From Sphingomonadales bacterium UBA658 (GTDB lineage Bacteria; Pseudomonadota; Alphaproteobacteria; Sphingomonadales; Sphingomonadaceae): a stretch of DNA of 5,227 bases. The notes under the pieces were generated by a model that was not told the origin of the DNA, searched no databases, and was given only the letters and a program-made list of their open reading frames with translations. Within the stretch, counting starts at the first letter, position 1, and every line of letters starts with the position of its first letter. The stretch spans positions 1 to 5,227 of the forward strand of contig DBOA01000076.1 in NCBI GenBank assembly GCA_002299195.1, given 5' to 3'. Positions 1 to 5,227 of the stretch are shown piece by piece. The position numbers were made by a program, and so were the translations under genes.

Positions 1-2072
1 TTGGCGGGTCCGGACAAACGGCAGAACGGATAGTTTTTCATCAACGCAGGGTTGAGCGCAACATCCGGCGGCATGTCGCCTTCATATTCAAAGTCGGGGC
101 GGCGGGCATCCAATATGGCAACGGCATCGCGGATGTTATTCAGCCAGTTTCCAGCCGGATTGCCAAAGGTCGAGAATGACAGGAACGCAACGCGCGGGAC
201 ATGGCCCATGCGGCGGGCAACGCCAGCGGTTTTCTCGGCAATATGGGCAAGTTCTTCAGCTGTCGGGCGCTCATTGACCGTGGTGTCGGCGATAAACACC
301 GTATGTGTTTTTCCAACCATCACGTGAATGCCGAACGGTGTCGCATCCTTCTTGGCATCGAGCACCCGGCGCAATTCGCGCAAGGTTTGTCCAAAGGTAC
401 GCGTGACACCCGTGATCATCGCGTCGGCTTGGTCCATCTGCAGCAGCAGTGCGCCAAAGATGTTGCGGTCGCGGTTGACCATCCGCTGAATATCGCGGCG
501 CAGATAGCCACGACGCTGCAGGCGGCTGTACAGCCGGTCGACCATTTTCTCGACCAATGGACTTTGGGCGCTGTTATGGATTTCATATTCGTCCGGATTG
601 GCGCCGAGCCCGATCAGTTTTTCGGTAACGCGCGCATCGCGTCCGACCAGCACGGGTACGCCATAGCCATCTTGTTTGAACTGAACGGCGGCGCGCAACA
701 CGACGTCTTCTTCAGCTTCGGCAAAAATGACGCGCTTTGGCTTTGCCCGTGCGGCTGCATAAACTTGGGTCAGAACGGATGTCGTTGGGTTTTGCCGCGC
801 GCGCAGGCTCGCGCGATAGGCGTTCATATCGGCAATTGGCTTTTGCGCGACGCCCGAATCCATTGCTGCCTTTGCCACGGCTGAGGCGACGATTTCCATG
901 AGGCGCGGATCGAATGGCGACGGGATGATATAATCCCGCCCGAATTTGTGCATTATGCCGCCATAGGCAGCCGCCACTTCTTCGGGCACGGTTTCACGCG
1001 CCAATTGTGCCAAGGCATGCGATGCCGCAATCTTCATGGGCTCGTTGATCGTCGTGGCGCGTACGTCGAGCGCGCCGCGGAACAGGAATGGAAAGCACAG
1101 GACATTGTTGACCTGATTTGGAAAATCTGACCGTCCCGTCGCAATGATCGCATCGGGCCGCGCCGCGCGCGCCACAGGTGGCGAGATTTCGGGATCGGGG
1201 TTCGCCATGGCAAAAATGATGGGCTCAGGCGCCATCGACTTTACCATATCGGCGCTCAACGCATTGGCGGCGGAAAGGCCAAGGAAAACATCTGCGCCGA
1301 CAATGACCTCTGCCAGATTGCGCGCGGTTGTTTTTGCCGCATGCGCCGATTTCCACTGATCCATGCCTTCCGTACGGCCCTGATAAATCACGCCGGAACG
1401 GTCGCACATAATCACATTGTCGTGCGGTACGCCCATGGCCTTGATCAGCTCGGTGCAGGCAATCGCCGCTGCGCCTGCGCCATTGCAGACAATCTTTATG
1501 TCTTTCAGCGAACGGCCCGTAAGCTCGCACGCATTGATCAATCCTGCTGCTGCGATGATGGCGGTGCCGTGCTGGTCATCATGAAAAACCGGAATGTTCA
1601 TCCGTTCTTTCAACGTCTGTTCAATGATGAAGCAATCGGGCGCTGCAATATCTTCCAGATTGATACCGCCAAAGGTCGGTTCAAGAAGTTCGACCGCATC
1701 AATGAAGCGCTGTGCATCTTCGGTCTTCACCTCGATATCGATCGAGTCGACGTCGGCGAAGCGTTTGAACAGCACCGCCTTGCCTTCCATGACGGGCTTG
1801 GATGCCAATGCACCCAAATTGCCCATGCCAAGAATCGCTGTACCATTTGAGATAACGGCGACGAGATTACCCTTGGCAGTATAATCATAGGCCGTTGCCG
1901 GGTCGTCATAAATGGCCTGCACCGGCACTGCGACACCTGGTGAATATGCGAGCGACAAATCACGTTGTGTGGCCATTGGCTTGGTTGCCACGATTTCAAT
2001 TTTTCCCGGGCGGCCCTGGGAATGGAAATCCAATGCTTCCTGAGCTGTAATCTGGACGTCGCTATCGTTCAT
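1..2072 (-). CDS. maeB: NADP-dependent malic enzyme with C-terminal phosphotransacetylase-like domain (MaeB type), 3' end truncated by window
   Basis: Malic enzymes of this cytoplasmic family decarboxylate malate oxidatively to pyruvate, CO2 and NAD(P)H, linking the TCA cycle to pyruvate and NADPH supply. I translated 690 codons without a stop. The malic domain (about residues 15-425) shows YSPGVA with the likely catalytic Tyr43, VMEGKAVLFK with Lys98, metal-ligand motifs NLED (138-141) and HDDQHGT (164-170), the dinucleotide-binding CNGAGAAA (196-203), NPDPEI (291-296) and TGRSDFPNQVNN (312-323). From about residue 430 a phosphotransacetylase-like domain follows (RVIFAEAEEDVVLRAA 447-462; FLSFSTFGNP 630-639). 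In this family that half is generally thought to be structural or regulatory (acetyl-CoA sensing) rather than a working Pta; this is family knowledge, not visible here. Family length is about 755 residues, so roughly 65 are missing off the left edge. The ATG at 2072 is preceded by AGGG six bases upstream. NADP rather than NAD preference is inferred from the architecture. The gene is divergent from mutS. Confidence 0.96.
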   Translation of the reverse strand, partial: MNDSDVQITAQEALDFHSQGRPGKIEIVATKPMATQRDLSLAYSPGVAVPVQAIYDDPATAYDYTAKGNLVAVISNGTAILGMGNLGALASKPVMEGKAVLFKRFADVDSIDIEVKTEDAQRFIDAVELLEPTFGGINLEDIAAPDCFIIEQTLKERMNIPVFHDDQHGTAIIAAAGLINACELTGRSLKDIKIVCNGAGAAAIACTELIKAMGVPHDNVIMCDRSGVIYQGRTEGMDQWKSAHAAKTTARNLAEVIVGADVFLGLSAANALSADMVKSMAPEPIIFAMANPDPEISPPVARAARPDAIIATGRSDFPNQVNNVLCFPFLFRGALDVRATTINEPMKIAASHALAQLARETVPEEVAAAYGGIMHKFGRDYIIPSPFDPRLMEIVASAVAKAAMDSGVAQKPIADMNAYRASLRARQNPTTSVLTQVYAAARAKPKRVIFAEAEEDVVLRAAVQFKQDGYGVPVLVGRDARVTEKLIGLGANPDEYEIHNSAQSPLVEKMVDRLYSRLQRRGYLRRDIQRMVNRDRNIFGALLLQMDQADAMITGVTRTFGQTLRELRRVLDAKKDATPFGIHVMVGKTHTVFIADTTVNERPTAEELAHIAEKTAGVARRMGHVPRVAFLSFSTFGNPAGNWLNNIRDAVAILDARRPDFEYEGDMPPDVALNPALMKNYPFCRLSGPA

Positions 2073-2104
2073 TTTTGGCCCTGACCCTATTTTATCATTT
2101 AAAC

Positions 2105-2133
2105 TGCCCTAACGCGGTGGTGCCGCTAGGGCA
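2105..2133. repeat. Imperfect inverted repeat (11-bp stem with a 2-base bulge) between maeB and mutS
   Basis: TGCCCTA (2105-2111) pairs with TAGGGCA (2127-2133), and inside it GCGG (2114-2117) pairs with CCGC (2123-2126). This leaves a TGGTG loop and a two-base AC bulge on the left arm. No T-run follows on either strand, so it is not a classical intrinsic terminator. It lies in the probable 5' leader of mutS if transcription starts near 2110, or upstream of the maeB -10 region. It could be an operator or an RNA structure; the sequence alone does not decide. Confidence 0.6.
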
Positions 2134-2143
2134 AGCATTGCCC
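2129..2143. repeat. Perfect 6-bp inverted repeat GGGCAA-GCA-TTGCCC upstream of mutS
   Basis: GGGCAA (2129-2134) and TTGCCC (2138-2143) form a perfect inverted repeat with a three-base GCA spacer. Its left arm overlaps the right arm of the preceding hairpin (2105-2133), so in RNA the two structures would exclude each other. A further TTGCCC copy at 2168-2173 directly precedes the alternative mutS start at 2174 and could also pair with GGGCAA. As DNA, the 15-bp dyad could equally be a protein-binding site. Confidence 0.55.
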
Positions 2144-2185
2144 CAAAGGAACGGCTCCGCTATCGCGTTGCCCATGACGGGGACA

Positions 2186-4792
2186 ATGAAAGCTACATCG
2201 GGACCGACACCAATGATGGTGCAGTATCTCGGGCTGAAGGCGAAGGCCGAAGATTGCCTATTGTTCTACCGCATGGGCGACTTTTTTGAGCTATTTTTTG
2301 ATGATGCGCGCGCGGCCGCTGCAACGTTGGATATCGCGCTGACATCACGCGGCGAACATGATGGCAGGCCGATTCCGATGTGCGGCGTGCCGGTGCATGC
2401 AGCCGAAGGCTATCTGGCGCGGCTCATCAAGGCAGGGCACCGCGTCGCGATTGCGGAGCAAACCGAAAGCCCCGAAGATGCCAAGGCGCGCGGCGGTTCG
2501 AAGACATTGGTGGCGCGCGACATTGTCCGGTTCGTGACGGCAGGTACGCTGACGGAGGACAGCTTGTTGGACAGCTGGACTTCCAACATGCTCGTCGCGG
2601 TCGCGCCGGTGGGTGACGAATATGGTCTGGCGGCAGCAGATATTTCGACGGGCTATTTCGAACTCGTCACCGTTGCGGCGAGCGCACTCGAAGCGGAGCT
2701 TGCACGCCTTTCCGCCAGCGAACTGGTCGTTCCGGATGGTTTGGCGCAACAACTTACGGGCGCAATCATTCGCCCGCGCGCGGACTTTGAAAGCATCGTC
2801 GGCGGCGATTTGTTGAAACAGCATTTTGCGCTTTCGACCTTGGATGCCATCGGCGCGGTCACGCGCGCTGAGCAGGCTGCCGCTGGCGGGCTCATCGTTT
2901 ATCTGGCGCATGTCGGGCGCGGCAATATGCCCTTCCTTAAACTGCCGGTCCGGCGTGAAGTGCATGCCCATTTGCTGATTGACCAAGCAACGCGCGATAG
3001 CCTGGAAATCAGCGCAGCGAACAAAGGCGCGCGTGCCGGGTCGTTACTGGCCGAGGTGGATCGCACGATAACGGGTGCTGGCGCACGCCAGCTTGCGTCG
3101 GACCTATCTGCGCCGCTGATGGACCAGAATATTATCGAAGCGCGCTTGGCGCTGGTGCAGTGGTTCCATGACGCACCGTTGACCCGCGATGCCGTCCGGT
3201 CCGCTTTGCGACAATTGCCGGATATTGCCCGCGCATTGGGCCGTGTTGTTGCGGGACGCGGCAGTCCTCGTGACTTGGGGCAAATCCGCGATGGGTTGGA
3301 TGCCGCGCGCCATCTGCGGGAACGATTGGGCGCCATGGCCGACCGCCCCCAATTGCTCGACCAATTGCTGCCGATGTTGGATGGCCACGGCCATATGGTC
3401 GACATCCTCGGCCGTGCGCTTGTTACCTCCCCGCCCACCGACACCGCGCAGGGCGGCTATATCGCAGAAGGCTATGATGCGGCGTTGGACGTGCTGCGTT
3501 CGGCTGGCCGCGACGGGCGGCAGGCGATTGCCCAATTGGAAGCGCGCTATCGCGATTCGACCGGCGTGGCTGCGCTGAAGATCCGGCACAATGCCGTTCT
3601 GGGATATTTTGTCGAAGTACCCGCAAAGCATGGCGATGCGCTCATGGCGGCTGGGTCAGGCTTTGCGCACCGGCAAACGATGGCCGGCGCAGTCCGTTTC
3701 AATTCGCCTGAGCTTCATGAAGAGGCCATGCGCATTACACAGGCCAGCGGGCACGCCTTGGCTGCTGAAGCTGCGCATTTGGAAGAGCTGACCGCGATTG
3801 TACTTGCCCGCCGTGATGCAATCGCCGCCAGCGCGGACGCCTTGGCGCGGATCGATGTGTCCGCTGCGCTGGCGGAACGCGCTGCAGAGGGCAATTGGTG
3901 CCGTCCCGCTTTTGTCAGCCACCCATGCCTTGAAATCGAAGGCGGCCGACATCCAGTGGTCGAAAGCGCACTCGCGAAATCGGGTGACCGGTTCATTGCC
4001 AATGATTGCAAGCTTTCGCCCGACAAGCGGCTGTGGTTGGTGAGCGGTCCCAATATGGGCGGTAAATCCACCTTCTTGCGGCAGAATGCCTTGATCGTTT
4101 TGCTGGCACAGGCGGGAAGCTATGTCCCCGCGACATCGGCAAAGCTTGGCCTTGTGGACCGCCTTTTCAGCCGCGTCGGCGCATCGGATAATCTGGCGCG
4201 CGGGCGGTCGACCTTCATGGTCGAAATGGTCGAAACGGCGGCCATTCTTGCGCAGGCAACCGAACGCAGCTTTGTGATTTTGGACGAGGTTGGACGCGGC
4301 ACATCGACCTATGACGGCCTTGCTATTGCATGGGCGGTTGTCGAAGGCATTCACGAAACCAATCGCTGCCGCTGCCTGTTCGCAACGCATTATCACGAAC
4401 TCACACGGTTGTCGGACAGCCTTGACGCGCTGTCGCTGCACCATGTCCGCGCAAAGGAGTATAAGGGCGACCTCGTCTTGCTCCACGAGCTTGGCGATGG
4501 TCCCGCCGACCGCAGTTACGGGATCGCGGTGGCAAAGCTTTCCGGTCTTCCGCCGCAAGTCGTGTCGCGGGCAAAGACTGTGCTGGAGAAGCTCGAAAAG
4601 GGGCGCGCGGAAACCGGCGGCTTGGCCGCGGGTCTGGGGGATCTACCATTGTTCAGCGCCGCGCTCGACGCCGCCGAGGCCAAGGTCGATGCCTTGCGGG
4701 AAAAGCTGACTGGCCTAGATATCGACGCGCTTAGCCCGCGGGCGGCGCTTGATCTTCTCTATGAATTAAAGCGGGCAGCTGGCGAAAATTAA
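2186..4792 (+). CDS. mutS: DNA mismatch repair protein MutS
   Basis: MutS binds mispaired or looped-out bases in DNA as a dimer and, through ATP binding, recruits MutL to start mismatch repair. The protein is 868 residues from this start (E. coli MutS has 853). Domain I carries the mismatch-reading Phe-X-Glu motif as F33-F34-E35 in YRMGDFFELFFDD. A connector, core/lever and clamp region follow (roughly 130-570), with HNAVLGYFVEV and VRFNSPELHE typical of the lever/clamp. The ATPase has Walker A GPNMGGKST (621-629), the ABC-type signature region around DNLARGRSTF, Walker B VILDE (D700, E701) followed by GRGTSTYDG, and the ATHYHELT motif (H735). Near the C-terminus DLPLF (819-823) fits a sliding-clamp-binding box, and DALSPRAAL keeps the Asp847/Arg852 pair corresponding to the E. 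coli tetramer contact. The reading frame is open back to a TTG at 2075, but homology begins at PTPMMVQYL. I prefer ATG 2186 (GGGG three bases upstream); ATG 2174 or 2213 is possible. No clear Shine-Dalgarno decides it. All key residues are intact. Confidence 0.98.
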   Translation: MKATSGPTPMMVQYLGLKAKAEDCLLFYRMGDFFELFFDDARAAAATLDIALTSRGEHDGRPIPMCGVPVHAAEGYLARLIKAGHRVAIAEQTESPEDAKARGGSKTLVARDIVRFVTAGTLTEDSLLDSWTSNMLVAVAPVGDEYGLAAADISTGYFELVTVAASALEAELARLSASELVVPDGLAQQLTGAIIRPRADFESIVGGDLLKQHFALSTLDAIGAVTRAEQAAAGGLIVYLAHVGRGNMPFLKLPVRREVHAHLLIDQATRDSLEISAANKGARAGSLLAEVDRTITGAGARQLASDLSAPLMDQNIIEARLALVQWFHDAPLTRDAVRSALRQLPDIARALGRVVAGRGSPRDLGQIRDGLDAARHLRERLGAMADRPQLLDQLLPMLDGHGHMVDILGRALVTSPPTDTAQGGYIAEGYDAALDVLRSAGRDGRQAIAQLEARYRDSTGVAALKIRHNAVLGYFVEVPAKHGDALMAAGSGFAHRQTMAGAVRFNSPELHEEAMRITQASGHALAAEAAHLEELTAIVLARRDAIAASADALARIDVSAALAERAAEGNWCRPAFVSHPCLEIEGGRHPVVESALAKSGDRFIANDCKLSPDKRLWLVSGPNMGGKSTFLRQNALIVLLAQAGSYVPATSAKLGLVDRLFSRVGASDNLARGRSTFMVEMVETAAILAQATERSFVILDEVGRGTSTYDGLAIAWAVVEGIHETNRCRCLFATHYHELTRLSDSLDALSLHHVRAKEYKGDLVLLHELGDGPADRSYGIAVAKLSGLPPQVVSRAKTVLEKLEKGRAETGGLAAGLGDLPLFSAALDAAEAKVDALREKLTGLDIDALSPRAALDLLYELKRAAGEN

Positions 4793-5227
4793 TTAGCCCA
4801 AAGACAAGAACAAACCGGCCAGCGCCGCGCTCATCAGGTTCGATAGCGACCCGGCAGCAAGCGCTTTCAAGCCTAGCTTGGCAATCATGGGCCGCTGGTT
4901 TGGCGCAAGGCTTCCCGTCACGGCCATTTGAATGGCAATCGAGCTGAAATTGGCAAATCCGCACAAGGCGAATGTGACGATGCCGACGGTCGGTGCGGAA
5001 AGTTCTTTCAGTGCGCCCAGATCAATGAAGGCGACAAATTCGTTCAGAACGATTTTGGTGCCGAACAAGCCGCCAGCCTGAATCGCTTCATGCCACGGCA
5101 CGCCCAAAAGGAACATTATGGGCGCAAAGGCATAGCCGACAATTTGTTGGAAACTCAGGTCCGGCTGGCCAAACCAGCCGCCGATGCCGCCCAATATGCC
5201 GTTGGCCAGCGCGACCAAGGCAACGAA
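4793..5227 (-). CDS. Concentrative nucleoside transporter (CNT/NupC family), C-terminal fragment
   Basis: This is the last 144 codons plus TAA of an inner-membrane nucleoside importer; the frame is open to the right window edge, so the start lies outside. CNT proteins use a sodium or proton gradient to take up nucleosides. The fragment contains the family signature GTKIVLNEFVAF (56-67), matching the CNT pattern G-x-K-x3-NEFVA-aromatic, and LCGFANFSS (88-96). In the Vibrio cholerae CNT structure, the Glu of NEF and the Phe/Asn/Ser of FANFSS are, as I recall, nucleoside-contacting residues, and all are present here. Hydrophobic stretches at about 28-42, 77-100 and 123-143 fit the transport-domain helices, ending in a short tail LFLSLG. 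Family length is about 400-430 residues, so roughly a third is seen. Sodium versus proton coupling and substrate range cannot be judged. A TTG at 5218 could be mistaken for a start, but it is an internal leucine codon. The gene converges on mutS with no intergenic base. Confidence 0.93.
   Translation of the reverse strand, partial: FVALVALANGILGGIGGWFGQPDLSFQQIVGYAFAPIMFLLGVPWHEAIQAGGLFGTKIVLNEFVAFIDLGALKELSAPTVGIVTFALCGFANFSSIAIQMAVTGSLAPNQRPMIAKLGLKALAAGSLSNLMSAALAGLFLSLG

Larger units (their letters stand above)
2073..2185. promoter_or_regulatory. Divergent maeB/mutS intergenic region with weak promoter-like sequences
   Basis: These 113 bases separate the two divergent starts and must hold the promoters for both genes, unless transcription enters from elsewhere. 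On the plus strand TTGGCC (2075-2080) and TTTAAA (2098-2103) are 17 bases apart and could be a weak sigma-70-type promoter for mutS. On the minus strand TAAAAT (2094 down to 2089) resembles a -10 box for maeB, but no good -35 lies at the right distance and it would leave a leader of only about 10 bases. The maeB side also carries AGGG (2082 down to 2079) as its probable ribosome-binding site. The AT-rich core 2088-2103 is the obvious melting region. Assignments are by eye and tentative; sphingomonad promoters often match the E. coli consensus poorly. Confidence 0.35.

Noticed and set aside
797..816. CGCGCG-rich inverted repeat in the linker between the two MaeB domains.
   Set aside because: It corresponds to Arg/Ala/Leu codons of a helical linker (ASLRARQ). 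Such alternating CG runs are common in this base composition and nothing marks it as functional.
201..884. Plus-strand open frame of 227 codons.
   Set aside because: It lies fully antisense to the well-supported PTA-like part of maeB. Its composition (rich in His, Cys, Gln and Arg) is that of a reverse-frame shadow, and it shows no recognisable domain.
1727..1999. Minus-strand open frame of 90 codons near the start of maeB.
   Set aside because: It is in a different frame from the maeB translation that carries the YSPGVA and VMEGKAVLFK motifs, so it is an out-of-frame shadow and not evidence of a frameshift.
2075..2185. A 37-residue N-terminal extension of MutS starting at TTG 2075 (MALTLFYHLN...).
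   Set aside because: The frame is open, but the extension has no resemblance to MutS, begins only three bases from the maeB start, has no ribosome-binding site and runs through the hairpins and promoter-like region. Family N-termini begin a few residues before the PTPMM motif.
3656..4558. Minus-strand open frame of 300 codons, and other minus-strand frames such as 2345-2986 and 3104-3631.
   Set aside because: All are antisense to conserved mutS domains. Long stop-free antisense frames are expected from codon bias in a G+C-rich gene, and none shows a protein family signature or a convincing ribosome-binding site.
4734..4743. GC-rich palindrome GCCCGCGGGC as a terminator for mutS.
   Set aside because: It is inside the mutS coding sequence (codons for the SPRAAL segment), has no loop of its own and no following T-run, so an intrinsic terminator is not supported.

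Overview
The window looks like ordinary chromosomal DNA from an alphaproteobacterium, most likely a sphingomonad (order Sphingomonadales). I infer this from the moderately high G+C (judged by eye), the style of the MutS protein (CLLFYRMGDFFELFFDDA at its N-terminus, a DLPLF box near its C-terminus), and a PTA-fused malic enzyme divergent from mutS. Genus cannot be fixed from this stretch.

Layout: three protein genes fill almost all of the sequence. Positions 1-2072 (minus strand) hold the first 690 codons of an NADP-type malic enzyme with a C-terminal phosphotransacetylase-like domain (MaeB); its last part, probably about 65 residues, lies off the left edge. Positions 2186-4792 (plus strand) hold a complete mutS, encoding the DNA mismatch-recognition ATPase. 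Positions 4793-5227 (minus strand) hold the C-terminal 144 residues of a concentrative nucleoside transporter (CNT/NupC family); its start lies off the right edge.

maeB and mutS are divergent and share a 113-bp intergenic region. It contains an imperfect 11-bp hairpin overlapping a second, perfect 6-bp hairpin, plus weak promoter-like hexamers. mutS and the transporter gene converge with no base between their stop codons, which meet in the palindrome AATTAATT.

The genes are functionally unrelated: central carbon metabolism (malate to pyruvate), genome maintenance, and nucleoside uptake. No operon is visible. I found no tRNA, rRNA, CRISPR array, insertion sequence, phage gene or sign of recent transfer, and no evidence for an undescribed system. 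The points most worth a second look are the overlapping hairpins before mutS, two T6 tracts exactly in the codons of the MutS mismatch-reading motif, and the zero-gap tail-to-tail junction.
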